A DNA stretch of 64,000 nt, taken from positions 13,510,501 to 13,574,500 of the forward strand of contig CM065384.1 of the NCBI GenBank assembly GCA_033060915.1. The letters run 5' to 3'. The notes under the pieces were generated by a model. The model made no database searches, was not told the DNA's origin, and was given only the letters and a program-made list of their open reading frames with translations. The DNA comes from Euryodendron excelsum (Eukaryota > Streptophyta > Magnoliopsida > Ericales > Pentaphylacaceae). The first letter of the stretch is position 1, and every line of letters starts with the position of its first letter. Positions 32,021-44,710 of this stretch are shown here, in pieces. The translations under genes and the position numbers were made by a program.

Positions 32021-35000
32021 TGTCGTGCCTTGATTTTTTGCACTTGAAAAAGAAAAGTGAGACAAACACAATACTCTTTTGTTATAACTCATCCTCCTAG
32101 AAGGACAAGTGCGACTAAGTTTGAATTTGAAATTGATTTTGAATAAGGGTTTTTGGAAAACAATTTGGAGTCGCCACCTAACTTGATTAAGGTAAGTTAG
32201 GTCACCTAAAACTAAGTGCAATCTAAAGATTATACTTAGGGATTTTGAAAAAAATTTTGAAAACTTCCTCAAGAGAGGGTTTTTTTGAAAAATAGGTTGT
32301 TTGGCAACCTTTGAAAATATTTAAGACATTTTTTAACATAACTCCAATCAGTCTTTGAAAACAGTAATCTAGGTTCAAAGGTTGGTTACGTGTAGGGAAG
32401 ACATACTAAGCCATCACCTTACCCCATCCTTGCGGTACTTACATGTCTATTCACCCTAGGTTTACTCACTTGAAATCTTTAATTAATAAATGTCCAATAC
32501 TATCACTTTTGAAAATAATTTTGAATGAAGTTTGACATGATGCATGATATGCAAGTGTGAGAAAAAAGTTTTGATTTTGAATGTAGATTTGAAAAGACTT
32601 GATTTGATTTTAAAAATAGATTTGAAAAAGACTTAATTTGAAATTGGAAAGAATGTTTTAGAAATTGAAAATAGAGATTTGAAAATAGATTTTGGAATTT
32701 AAAACTTGTAATAGATCATGGAATTGGAGGTTTGAAAATAATTATGGAATTGGAAACTTAAGAAAAGTTATGATCACACCTATGCGGGTTGTCTACGTAT
32801 TCCTTTTTGAAAATCAGATCAGTCGTAGTTTAGACCAAAGTCTGATTGAAAATAGAAGATTTTGATTGGAAAAAGAATTTCGTTTGAAACTTAGAATGGA
32901 AGATTGGAATCGAGATTGAACTTAAACCTATAATTGAACTTGACAGAGGATTTGACATTTGAAAGAGAACTTGGACTAAATTTGGAAAGATAGAGATTTG
33001 AAAACATTTTGAAGTTTGAAATTAGGAAACCATCTTAGTTTAGAAAAGAGTTTTTAGGAAGGAGTCGAAGCTTCCTAACTCTAAGGGTTAGGGTTGAACT
33101 AGGGTTTAGGCCTCTTAGGGTTTAGGTTACCTAAGATTAGAATATGTGGTTGAATTAGGAAGGTTTGATCTAGGAAATGTTCGAATTAGGAAAGATTTGA
33201 ATTAAGAAAGTTGGATTTTAAGAAAGATTTTGAAAAGAAATTTGATTTGATTTGAAAAACTTGACTTTGAATAGATTTAGAAAAGTTACGGTTTAGGAAA
33301 TATTGGACTTTGGAAAGCTTTATGATTTGGAAAGTTTGAACTTAGGAAAGTTATGAATTTAGAAAGTTTCAACTTAGGAAAGTTTCATTTTAGGAAGTTT
33401 CAACTTAAGAAAATTTTCAATTTAGAAAACTTTGAAATTAGAAAAGTTTTGGTTTTGGAAAGATTCAGTCTAAAAAAGATTTAGGATTTGAAAAGTTTGA
33501 TTTAAGAAAGATTTAAAAATTTTACAAATTACGAAAGGATTGAATTAAGAAAGATTTAATTTCTATTTATAAAAAGAGATGATTTGATTTTACTTCAAAA
33601 AACGAAGGATTGGATTTGGTTTTCTAAGTTGAAGACTAGATTTGACATGGAATTGGAGAAGATGAGATTTGAAAAACTTGGATCTAGAAAATATGATTTG
33701 ACATGAAAAAGAAGTTTGGAAACCTAAGAGTGCGATATAGAAAATAGAATTTTGAAACCTAAGATTTGATGTGGAAAAGGAAAGTGAAAATTAGGGTTTC
33801 CTAATCATTGGCTCTAGGGCTTGACTTGGACTCCAAGGAAAAGAGTTTTTGGAGAATAAAATTTTTTGAAGGGAGTTTCTAGGAAGGAAACTTGAAGAAT
33901 GTTTGTAGAAAGTAGAATTTTGAAAAGAGAATATTTAGGAAAGAGATTTGAAAAGGGGTTTTGGAAAGTAGAACTTGAAAAGAGTTTTTGGAAAGGGATT
34001 TTTGAAAAAAGGTTTTTAGAAAGAGGTTTTAGGAAAGTAAGTTTGAAAAGAGATTTTAGAAAAGAAATTTTAGAAAGAGATTTGAAAAAGCGATTGAGAA
34101 AGGGAATGAAATATGAATTTTTACAAGTCTCCAAAAATATCTCATTTTCCTAAAACAATTCTAACTGTAGGAAAATTAGAGCCATTCTAGGATCATGATT
34201 TTGAAAATAACAAAGATTTAGAAATATGGACCATATTAGTCTTATTAAATATAACACTTTCCTAAAATGACCCTAAACATGGAATGGCTAGAATCACCTT
34301 AGAATTGTGTTCTTGACAAAAACAATTTAGGGCTAACACCCAAAACTTATGTAACACTTTCCTAAAATAACTCTAACCATGAAGTGGTTAGAATCATCTT
34401 AACAATTATGATTTTGAAAATAAGTTTGAAAGAGAAGATTTTTAATGCAACTTTTGAAAACAAGCTTAGAAAACGATTTTGAAAAGATGTATGAGTATGA
34501 TATGCATAATGCTAATAGGGTTGTGAACATACAAGGTTTAGGCTTCATCACATAATCAAGGGGGCTGAATCCACATGATCTAAGGTTGAATTAGAGGAAA
34601 GCCCCCGACATGGTGACTTTTAACCATTCTTCCTACACATGAATCGAGAATTCCCTTGTTTCAAGCATGCAAGAAAGGGGGAAGAAGATAGGAGATTAAA
34701 ATAGAAGAAAACCCAAGTGGGTTAGCAGAGAGAAGAGAGAAGGGGGGAATTGTATAAATGTAAATAGGAAACCAACCTTGTGTCTTCTTTGCTTTGCTTG
34801 CTTTGCTTACTTAACTTCAGGTTGATCTTCGAGAACTTCAAGTTTGCAGCACCTTGTGTCTTCAATGGTCAGCTTGGAGGCTCATATAGGCACGTATTGA
34901 GTGTATGTATGCTAAGGTTAAAGTGTATGGGGGCTAGGGTTTTGAAGAAGCCTAAGAAACTAGGGTTTGGAGAGAGTTCGAGGCCTGTATATCGAGAGAG

Positions 35001-36678
35001 AGAGTTTTTGGAGCTAGATTGCCAACCTTTTTCACGTAGGAAAGAGGCTCTGTATTTAGAGACAAACAAATTGACCTAGCGCCTGTTGCAGTGGCACCAG
35101 GCTTAAAATCTCAATGGTGCCACTACTAATGGAGCCAGGCCATTTTTTGGCTATAGTGGCGCTAGCCACTTAGGAAATATTTTAGGGCAGCAAGAAACAT
35201 AGCTTCGACCCTTGATACGCAAGGCAAAAGATTTGGACGACTATCCTATTGACTACCATGCATTTTTTAGCCTGGCTCCACTAAGAGTGACTCCAAAAGG
35301 TCTGGGAATGTTCTGGAAGGCCAAGAATGGTTCAAAAAGTCAAAAATGGGTAGAAACTCTTAAAATAGTGTCCTAGGGGTAACAGACTTGAAAAACAAGT
35401 TCAACTGGGCTATTGGGGGCAAAATGGTCAACTAGATCGAAAGACCACCGGAATGGACTCGAAACAATCCATGAGTGGACTTAAGGGTTGGAAACACTAT
35501 CTAGAGTGCTCTAAGGGCATGCCGGTTTGATACCTAGAGCCAGTGTGGTCAGAAAAGGCGACCGGCCCACCAGGGGCAAAATAGTCATTTTTTCATCGGA
35601 TTACTTGAATTGACTCGAAATGATCAAGAAAGATAATGGAAGACCAGTAATACTATAAAAAGCATTCTCGGAAGGTTACTAGTTTGATACCCAAATTAGG
35701 TATGGTTCCTAGAGGCACTCAGATGCCTAGGGGCAAAATGATCATTTTAACCGAATGGTCCCGAAATTGGCCTGAAACTGACTGAAAGGCACTTAAACAT
35801 GCCGGATCATCTTTGGGATGATCTTGGAAGGGTAGACTTACCATTCTGACGACTTAGGTACTTTCTCGAGAAACATACCGGAAGTGGTCGTAGGGGCAGT
35901 TTGGTTATTTTTCACAAGAGTGAGCTAGCAGGCACTATTGTTGACTTGGGTTTTGAGTGTTTCTGTCACTCTGACAGTCTATGAAGAGTTGGTTTCTAAA
36001 GGTATCTCATCCTTTGGCAAACGTGTCATGGCCAAGCGGTAAGTTCGGTCCCGTGACATAGGGGGTTTGTTGGCAATTCCCAATGTCGACTTGTTTACGA
36101 GTGTTTCTGCCACTCTGACGGTTCACGTTCATTTCGAAGACTGTCTGATCTTAGGAAGCTGCTAGGTGAATTTATCGTTTGAGGAATTAACTTTTTTGAA
36201 AGACCTACCGAATAACGGACATTCTTCATAGGCAGGCTAGCAAGCACAAAAGGTGGACCGTTCTACCATCTAGGAGACTTGGGGTCTCGTCCCAGCTAAC
36301 AAGTTTGAAGAGACTTACCATTCTGAAGAGTCTTCTCAAAAAATGTGCCAAACTGGAGGGACTTATCACTTGAGGGATCAACTTTCTCGAAAAACGTGCT
36401 AGATTTGATTGGAATTGGAATTGGACTTGAAGTTGAATTTGAGATTAAAACAGGGACTTACAGTCTCTAGGAAGATATGCCCATTGAAATTGGACCAAGC
36501 AATGCCACAAGGGCATTTTTGTCATTTTGCCTCTATTGGGCCCAGCGAGCCCGTGAAGTAATTAATTGATTGGATTGAGTATGAAAAGTTGATTTGAACT
36601 TGAATATATCTATGTCAATTTGAATATGAATCTGGTCGAACCGTAGATTACTGAGCGGGCAAAAATGGGGTGCTGACA
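32021..36678 (-). mobile_element. 5' LTR of M3 (4.66 kb)
   Basis: Plus-strand start TGTCGTGCCTTG, end AAAATGGGGTGCTGACA. It keeps the region missing from the 3' LTR, including a decayed TATA box (minus-strand TCTCTAAATACAGAGCC near 35045-35062) and GGCGCC-type dyads. It has no 81-bp array. U3 words CATCCTTTGGCAAACGTGTCATGG link it to LTR-3. Confidence 0.88.
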
Positions 36679-36683
36679 ATGGG
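36679..36683. repeat. Target-site duplication of M3, right (ATGGG)
   Basis: ATGGG immediately after TGCTGACA, identical to 21844-21848. Confidence 0.9.
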
Positions 36684-37758
36684 TTAAACTTTAAGGCTCC
36701 AATTGAAAGGCCCTTTTCAAATGATCTTGAGTTATTTCAAAAATATTTCAAAACTCTCTTGAGTTGTCTTGAAACCTTTCAAAATAATCCAAATCCTATT
36801 TCAAAGGAACCTTCAAAAAATACTCTAAGTTCAAGTCTAAGCCGAAACTCCCTTAAGTCCAAAGTATCAAAAACTTTCGAAGACTCTCATGAGTTCACTT
36901 CAATAGGGCCCTAGTTTGAACTATAAATGACCCAATTCTTGCCAAATGAGATATGTAGGCAAGTTAGGAAAACCTAGGTGTGGTCACCACGTCCTTCAAA
37001 TGGACACTTCTTAAAAAAAAAACATTTCAATCATACAATTTTCAAAACTTTTTCAAACTACAAATGACCTGATTCTCGCCAAATGAGATACGTTAACAAC
37101 CTAAAATAGTGCAGAATCTTTATTTCAACTCAAGTTTCCTTTTCAAAAGTTTCTATCGAGTTAAAATTTTCATCTCAAATCACTTGAAAATTTTTTATTT
37201 TCGAATATCTTTAAAAAGCATGTATCATACATCATTCATCTGAAAAATGATGACTAAAAGCCCCCATTTTCAAATTTCTAAAGAGGATACAAGTGGACTT
37301 TCAGTAATTAGTGATTTAAGTAAGTGAACTAAGGGTGATTAGATATGTAAGTACTGCAAGGGCAGGGTAGAGTGATGATCTTAGCATATATTCTCTATAC
37401 ATAATCAACACCCGGACTATAGATTTATAATTTGAAGACCAAAACAGGAGTCATGTTTTTAAAAGGTTGCTAAAAACCTCTTTTCCAAAAACCTTTTTAA
37501 GAAGGACATTTTCAAAACCTTTTTGAAAAATCAAAGTTTAGTCTTCAAATTACACCTAGTTTTAGGTGACCTAACACATTTTTAACTATATTAGATGGTA
37601 ACTCTAAAAATTTTTCAAAAGCCCTTATCCAAATCAAATCAAAATTTCAATTTCAAACCCCCCCTCACACTTGTCCTTTTAGGAGAGGAGGTTCTGACAG
37701 AGAGAGTACCATACATTTCATAAGCTAAGAGGGCTTAGGTAAAACCCGAGGCATGACA
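36684..37758 (+). mobile_element. LTR-5, right part to the LTR end
   Basis: Continues LTR-5 after M3. It contains TTTGAACTATAAATGACCCAATTC with GAGATATGTAGGCAA (the conserved end block), TGCAAGGGCAGGGTAGAG, and ends GAGGCATGACA. The block around 36905-36960 is partly duplicated at 37055-37095. Confidence 0.75.
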
Positions 37759-38628
37759 CTAGGGTTAGGTTAATCTAGGGTTAAGGTGACCTAAGGTTAA
37801 CTAACTAGGGTTAGGTTAACCTAGGGTTAAGGTGACCTGGGATTAACAATCTAAGGTTAGGTTAACCTATGATTAAGGTGACCTAGGGATAACTAACTAG
37901 GGTAAGATTAACCTAAGGTTAAGGACAACTAGGGTCAAGTTAACCTAGGGTTTAGAGGAGTGATTTTGAAAAGTAGTTTTGGACTACGGTTTTGAATCTA
38001 GTGGTTTTAAACTAAGGTTTGAAACCTAGTGGTTTTGAAAAAGTGGTTTTCAACAAGGGTTTGGACCGAGTGGTTTTTAAAAAGTTAGAGAAAGTGATTT
38101 TATGCATGAAACTTTGAAAGAAGGTTTTGAAGACCATGATTTCAAGTAAAACCTTTTAGAAAGTTAACTCAACGGAGTTGTAAGTTTTGAAAACCATTTT
38201 TATAGAATCACTCAAGTAAGTGTGGGGTTCATATGGTTGGTGTTTGGAAATCACTCAAAAGAGGGTTTCATTGGGACCATTACAACCATTACTTAGGAGA
38301 GGAAAACTTTGAAAATCAATTTAGAATAGAAAGTCTTCAAAACCATTTTAATGAAAACTCAAACAAGTGAAGTATTTGAAAACTTCCTTAAGAGAGGGTG
38401 TTCTGGAAACCACTTTTGGGGCATTGAAAATCACTCTAGTGAGCTAGGGTTCATATGGTTGTTTTGATGAAAACCACTCCAAAGAGGGCTTCCTTAAGAC
38501 CATTCCAACCTCAAATCTCAAGAGAGCGCAATCATTGAAAATCTCTCTAGGAAGGGTTGTTTTTTAAAGCTTTGAAGATATTGAAAACCTCTTTTGGAGA
38601 GGGAGTTTTGGAAACCATTTTTATGCAA
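37759..38628 (-). mobile_element. LTR-6: minus LTR middle fragment
   Basis: The reverse complement matches LTR-5 left: CTAGGGTTAGGTTAACC repeats, ATGATTTCAAGTAAAACC, TCATATGGTTG and CTCTTTTGGAGAGGG. It has neither LTR end. With LTR-5 left it forms large inverted arms. Confidence 0.65.
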
Positions 38629-39610
38629 TATTAGCACCCCATTTTGGCCACTCGGCGATCTCCGGCCCAACCGGAAGCACGTCCAAATCAACACAAGCAT
38701 ACTCAAGTCCAAACTAGCTTCCCAAATCCAATCTAATTTGTCAACCATTTCAAGGGCCCACTGAGCTAAATAGACGCAAAATGACCAAAATGCCCTTGTT
38801 ACATTAGTTAGTCCAACCCAAACTGGCACGTCTTCCGTAAGGCAATAAGTCCATTCAAATCCAAAGCTAGCCTGCCACCGTAGAATGTTTGCTAATTTGG
38901 CATGTTTTTTGAGAAAGCACAAACCCCTCAAGAATGGATGACTGTCCAAGCCTAGCACGTTTTTTGAGAAAGCAAAAATCCCTCAAGAATGGAAGACCAT
39001 CCTAGTCCAACACGACCTTCGAGAAAGTTTATCCCTCAAGGCACTAAGACCATTTCAAGCCTGTCCACTAAGAAAGTACCAATTTCTCAGACAGAAGACC
39101 AGACCAGATCCAGACCGGTCAACACCGACACCTACTAGCCGGTCCTGGCAAAAATAACCATTTTGCCCCCAGTGGGCCTGACACGTTCCTCGAGAAAGTA
39201 CCAAGTCTTTGGAACGGTAAGACCACCCTCCAGAGTTGTCCTTAGATGGTTTGGCATGTTCAGTGCCATCCAGTAATCCCGGTCCGTTCCCAGAGGTTCC
39301 CACGTTAAAATGACCGGTTTGCCCTAGGTATCCAAATGCCCTAAGAAACCACACCGACTTTAGATATCAAACCAGGCAGACCCTAATCAACTCTGGTCAA
39401 ACTCAATCAACTCTGGTTAACCCCAGTCAACTCGGTCAAAGCCAATTAACTCTAGTCGACCCGATCGACCCCAATCAATCTTAGTTAACCTTAGAACTCC
39501 CGGGATGAGGTGACTGCCATCTGACCACTCTCTTTAACCATACTGGCTTTGGAAATCAAATCGGCAACCTTTAGGATACTTTCCAGAGTCTTCAAACCGC
39601 TTTGATCTTT
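38629..39610 (+). mobile_element. LTR-7: plus-strand U3 fragment
   Basis: A mutated LTR start (TATTAGCACCCCATTTTGGCC) is followed by U3 with the TGCCCTTG/CCATTTTGCCCC words and parts of the 157-bp repeats. It changes near 39610 to minus-oriented sequence. It contains the short array at 39385-39490. Confidence 0.6.
39385..39490 (+). repeat. AATCAACTCTGGTCAA short tandem array
   Basis: About six degenerate copies of a 15-18-bp unit (CCAATCAACTCTGGTCAAA) inside a 157-bp U3 repeat of LTR-7. Not seen in the other LTRs. Confidence 0.75.
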
Positions 39611-39925
39611 GGGAGTTTCAGAGTTGTAGCATTTCAAGTCTTCAATGGAGGCTTTGGAGACTAGTATATGAGTGTATAGGAGTGTATGTATGCTAGGGTT
39701 TAGTGTATGTATGCTAGGGTTTAGTGTATGGAGGCTAGGGTTTGGAGAACCTAAAGAATCCTAGGGTTTGGAGAGGCTACGAGCTATATATCTCGAATAA
39801 CATAATTTTTGGACTAAGTTTGCGGACCTTTCTCACATTGGAAGAGGCTCTGTATTTAGAAACAAAGGAGTGCACTGGTGCCTGCCGCAGTGGCGCCAGG
39901 CCAAAAATTACACTGGCGCCACTCA
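39611..39925 (-). mobile_element. LTR-8: minus LTR promoter-region fragment
   Basis: Carries GTATATGAGTGTATAGG, GGCTAGGGTTTGGAGAACC and a TATA position (minus-strand CTAAATACAGAGCCTC, about 39847-39862), then GGCGCC dyads, and stops at GGCGCCACTCA. Sequence that could continue it (GGCTTGGCGCCAGGC) appears at 52258. Confidence 0.6.
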
Positions 39926-40111
39926 TGTCGCCCCCAAATTATTCGCACTCGAAGAATACACACACAAGCGAAAACAATACTGTACTCTCTCGTTAGAACT
40001 CATCCTCTTAGAAAAATAAGTGCGACTAGGTTTGAATTGAAACTTGATTTGAATAAAAAGCTTTTGGAAAACATTTAGGAGTTGCCACCTAACTTGATTA
40101 CGGTGAGTTAG
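39926..40111 (-). mobile_element. LTR-9: terminal fragment, split by element B
   Basis: Starts TGTCGCCCCCAAATT and follows the family A end region to GGTGAGTTAG, where element B is inserted. Sequence resumes as GGTCACCTAAAAACTA at 52240, so the empty site can be read across. After that it joins U3-side sequence by an internal deletion. Confidence 0.75.
40107..40111. repeat. Target-site duplication of element B, left (GTTAG)
   Basis: GTTAG before TGTCACGACCC; the same five bases follow at 52237-52241. Confidence 0.85.
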
Positions 40112-40139
40112 TGTCACGACCCATAACCCGGTCTATGTG

Positions 40140-40144
40140 GATAT
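40140..40144. repeat. Target-site duplication of LTR-10, left (GATAT)
   Basis: GATAT before TGTCGCGCCC, repeated at 44911-44915 after GGTGCTTACA. Confidence 0.95.
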
Positions 40145-43115
40145 TGTCGCGCCCAAATTTTTCGCACTCGAGGAATACTCACACGAGCGGGAAAAATGCT
40201 GTACTCTCGCGTTAGAACCCATCCTCCTAGAAGAATGAGTGCAACTAGGTTTGAATTGAAAAATTGGTTTGAATAAAGGGCTTTTGGAAAAAGATTCGGA
40301 GTTGCCACCTAACTTGATTAAGGTGAGTTAGGTCACCTAAAAACTAAGAATAATCCAAAGACTACACTTTAGGGTTTTTGAAAAAACGATTTTGAAAATG
40401 TCATCTCAAGAGAGGGTTTTTTAGGAAAACAAGTTGTTTGGTTACCTTTGAAAAACATTTAACCCTTTTTTGAAAAATAACTCCGTTTTTGGTTTTTGAA
40501 ATTAGTGATCCTAGGTTCGGAGGTTGGTTATGTGTAGGGAAGACGCACTAAGCCATCACCCTACCCCGCCCTTTTGGTACCTACATGTCAATCTACCCTA
40601 GATTCACCTATGAGAGTCTTTAACTAACTAATATTCAATCCTATCCACTTTGAAAAATAATGTTTAGAAAAACAAGATGCATGATATGCAAGTGCAAAAA
40701 AAGAGAGTTGATTTAGAAATAGATTTGAAAAGAATTTGATTTGATTTGATTTGAAAAGAAAAAGATAGAAGTTTGAATTTGGAAACAAGATTTTGGAATT
40801 TGAAATTGAAGATTGAAAATAGAAATTTGAAATTGGAAATTTGAAAATAGATTGGAGATTTGAAAAGATTGTGGAATTTGAGATTTGAAAAATATGGAGG
40901 AATTTGAAATTTGAAAGAAGTTGTGACAGCACCTATGAAGGTTGCATACGTAGCCTTTTGGAGGAATCAGGTCCGTCGTAGTTCGGACAAGAGTCCGATT
41001 GAAAATAGAAGAGTTGATTTGAAGAAGGAGATTGAATTGGTAATTGAATTGGAAGATTGAGAGATTGAACTTTGATTGGAAGATTTGAAAAGACTTGACT
41101 TTGGAAAACTTGGTTTTAGGAAACCTAGACTTAGGAAAGACTAGAGGTTTAGAAAGATTTGACTCGAATGTTAGACTTGGAAGATTTAGGAAATGATTGG
41201 ATTTAGGAAATATTCAAGTTAGGAAAGGTCCGATTTAGGAAAGTTTCGAATTAGAAAAGTTTTATTTTTGAAAAGTTTTCAAATTAGGAAAGTTTTCGGT
41301 TTAGGAAAGTGTTTGAATTGGGAAAGTTTTCATTTTAGGAAAGGTTTTGAAATTAGGAAGTTTGGAAAGTTAGAAAGTTTAGAATTTGGAATGTTTTGAA
41401 ATATGGAAGTTTTGAATTAAGAAAGTTTTGAGTTTAGAAAGCTTTTGATTTAGAAAGATTTGAAATTTAGGAAAGTTTAGAATTTAGAAATTTAGGATTT
41501 AGAAAGTTTTGAGATTAGGAAAGGTTTGAGTTTAGGAAAGGTTTGAAAACTTAGATTTGGAAAGTTAAGATTTGGAAAAGGGATAGAGTTAGGAAATGGT
41601 TGAATTAGGGAAGATTTGGATTTTGTTTCTAAGTAGAAGTGCTTTGATTTTGTTTCCAAAAACGGAGGATTGGATCTAGTTTTCTAAATGTCGGAGATTG
41701 GATTTGGTTTCCTAAAGGGAAGATTTGATTTGGAAGAGGAAGTTTTGGAAACCCTAAATTTGGAAGGCTATAGTTTTGACATAGAAAATAGGTTTTGAAA
41801 ATATGTATAGTTTTGATGTAGAAAACAAGAGGTTTTGGGAAACCTAGGTTTGGGGCAAAGTTTGAAAACCATGTTCTTGGTAAGAAAATTAGGGTTTCCT
41901 AATTGTGAGTTCTAGGGCTTGACTTGGGCTCTAAGAGAAGAGTTTTTTAGAAAGTGCGTTTTTTGGAAATAAGGATTTTTGGAAAGAAAACCTAGAGAGG
42001 AGATTTTTGGAGGGAAGATTTTTGGGAAGAGAGTTTTTAGAAAGATTTTTGACGAAAGATTGTTGGAGAGAGTTTTTAGGAAAATGAATTTTGAGGAGAG
42101 TGTTTTGAAAAGGAGTTGAAAAAGGGAGTTTTGAAAAATAGATTTTTGGAGGGAGTTTTTGAAAACAACTTTGGAAAGGAGAGTTTTAGGAAAGTATGTT
42201 GAAGAAGAGATTTTTAGAAAGAGAGACTTTTGAAAAGAGAGTTTTTAGAAGGTGTAAAAACATCTCACTTTCCTAAAGCAATTCTAACCACAAGAGAGCT
42301 AGAAACACTTTAGGAAAGCGGTTTTGAAAACAACAAGATTTGAAAATATGGACCATATTGGTCACTTTAAATGTAACACTTTCCTAAAGCAATCCTAGCC
42401 ATGGAAAGGCTAAAATCACCCTAGGATTGTGATTTTGAAAACAAGTTTTTGAAAAGGAAATTTTGATGCAATTATGGAAACAAGTTTGAAAACGATTTTT
42501 GGAAGATGCATGATCATGATATGCATAATGCAATTTTGGGGTCGTGAACATACAAGGTTAAGGCTTCATCACATAATCAAAGGGGCCGAACCCATGTGGT
42601 CTCTGGTTAGCCTAAAGGAAAGCCCTCGACACGGTGACCCTTCAATAGTCTAATCCTACACATGGACCGAGAGTCTCCTTGTTTCAAGCATGCAAAGAAA
42701 GGGGAGGAAAGAGATGGGAGATTAAAATAGAGAAAACCCAAGTGGGTTAAGAGAGAGAAGAGAGAGGGGGGGAGTGCCAAAATTTAAATAGAAAACCTAC
42801 CTTGTATCTTGTTTATTTTGTGCGCCTTGGTTTCTTCGGTCTTCGCTTCACTTCAGTCTTGATCTTCGAGGGCTCGTCTTTAATCTTCAAGGCTTTGGTT
42901 TGCAGCTCTTCAAGTCTTCAAAGGAGGGTTGGGGGCTAGTGTATCAGTGTATGGGGAGGTGTATGAGTGTATATAAGGCTAGGGTTTAGTGTATAGTGTC
43001 TAGGGTTTGGAAAACCTAAGAAAGCTAGGGTTTAGGGAGTGTTCAAGCTCTGTATATCAAAATATATGATTTTTAGACTGAGTTTGCAGACCTCTTGCAC
43101 GTTGGAGGAGGCTCT

Positions 43116-43124
43116 GTATTTATA
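43116..43124 (-). promoter_or_regulatory. LTR promoter TATA box (LTR-10)
   Basis: The minus strand reads TCTCTATAAATACAGAGCC, matching the other A LTR promoters. GGCGCC-type dyads lie at 43139-43200. Confidence 0.65.
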
Positions 43125-44109
43125 GAGAGAGGAATGCACTGGCGCTTGTTGCAGTAGCGCTAGGGCAAAATTGCTTTTAGCGCCACTAGTGGCACCAGCT
43201 AGTTAGGAAAGTATTTAGGTTGGCAAGCAACGTATCTTTGACTAGATTTGGGCACCTGTACTAGTGACTACCATGCAATTTTTAACATGGCTTCACTAGG
43301 AGTGACTCCGGAAAGTCCGGGAAGGAGTTTGGGAGACTGGGAATGACCTGGAAGGCCAAAAAAGAGCAGGAACACTTAAAATAGTGTCCCGGAGGTATTT
43401 GACTTGAGAAATGAGGATAGTATGTGTCAGAAGAGTTGACCGGGCCTTTAGGGGCAAAACGGTTAATCGGAACGGGAAGCTGCCAGGACGAACTCAAACT
43501 GTCCTAGAAGAAGACTCAAGATTTGAAAACATTATTCAGAACGTTCCCAAAGGTTGCCGGTTTGATACCCAGAGCCGATGTGGTCAGAAAAGGTGACTGG
43601 CCTACCAGGGGCAAAACGGTCATTTCACACTGAGTTTCCCAGAACTGACTCGGAATTATCTAGAAAGATAAAGAAAGGTTGAGAGTACTATAAAAAGCAT
43701 TCTCGGGAGCTTACCGATTTGATACCCAGATCTGGTGTGGTTGAAAAAGGCGACTGGCCCACTAGGGGCAAAACGATCATTTTGTACCGGGTTTGCCGGA
43801 GCTAACTAAGAATGATCCGAAAAGATAGAGGAAGGTCGAGAATACTGTAAGAAATATTCTTGAGAGGTTACCGGTTTGATACCCAGAGCCGGTGTGGTTC
43901 TCGGGACGTTCGGATGCTTAGGGGCAAAATGGTCATCTTGACCGGAAAGTCTCGGAAAAGACCCGAGGGGCAGTCTGGGTATTGAGTGTTTCCACCACTC
44001 TAACGGCAGTCGTTGTGACACATGGGTTTGTTGGCAATTCCCTATGTTGACCTGTTTGCGAGTGTTTCCGCTACTCCAACGGTTGTGATGTTTGCGAGTA
44101 TTTCCGCTA

Positions 44110-44710
44110 CTCGGATCGTCTTGAGGAATAAACTGTCTCGAGAGAGGGATTGGAAAGGGGTCTTATCGTCTCTGAAAAGACGTGCCTGATTTGGAACCGT
44201 CTCGAGGGATAAACTGTCTTGAGAGAGGGATTGGAAATAGGACTTACCGTCTTCGGAAAGACGTGCCTAATTTGGAACCGTCTCGAGGAATAAACTGTTT
44301 CAAGAAAGGGATTGGAAAGGGGACTTACCATCTTCAGAAAGACGTGCCTGATTTGGAACCGTCTCGAGGAATAAACTGCCTCGAGAGAGGGATTGGAAAG
44401 GGGACTTACCGTCTTTGGAAAGACGTGCCTAATTTGGAACTGTCTCGAGAGAGGGACTGGAAATGGGACTTACCGTCTTCGGAAAGACGTGCCTGATTTG
44501 GAACCGTCTCGAGGAATAAACTATCTCGAGAGAAGGATTGGAAAGGGGGCTTACCGTCTTCGGAAAGACGTGCCTGATTTGGAATCGTCTCGAGGAATAA
44601 ACTGTCTCAAGGGAGGTATTGAAAAGGGGACTTACCGTCTTCAGAAAGACGTGCTTGATTTGGAACTGTCTCGAGGAATAAACTGTCTCGAGAGAGGGAT
44701 TGGAATTGGA
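44110..44710 (-). repeat. 81-bp U3 tandem array in LTR-10
   Basis: About seven to eight units with GAGGAATAAACTGTCTCGAG and a dyad such as CGTCTTCGGAAAGACG. One unit near 44440 is shortened (TTGGAACTGTCTCGAGAGAG, missing the GAGGAATAAACTG half), an intermediate toward the short unit of LTR-12. Confidence 0.85.

Larger units (their letters stand above)
21849..36678 (-). mobile_element. M3: complete 14.8-kb LTR retrotransposon without gag-pol
   Basis: Two LTRs in the same (minus) orientation enclose a 7.06-kb interior. Plus-strand ends are TGTTGCACC and TGCTGACA, flanked by ATGGG on both sides. Sense order is 5' LTR (32021-36678), primer site, leader with duplicated segments, non-coding middle, 63/69-bp array, a polypurine-tract/U3 relic, an antisense ORF relic, a C-poor (plus-strand) 3' UTR, polypurine tract, and 3' LTR (21849-24956). 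I find no gag, protease, RT, RNase H or integrase motif. It is therefore a non-autonomous, LARD-like element or one that lost its coding region. The first 230 bases of the two LTRs differ at very roughly one base in ten, so it is not recent. Confidence 0.88.

Noticed and set aside
37759..37960. Telomere-like CTAGGGTTAGG repeats
   Set aside because: The period is long and irregular and the words are broken by TTAACC. They sit inside a family A LTR and have an inverted counterpart at 21540-21840, so they are not TTTAGGG telomere arrays.
38518..38958. 146-codon minus-strand frame
   Set aside because: It spans the junction between LTR-6 and the inverted LTR-7 start, so it cannot be an inherited gene. 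No domain recognised.
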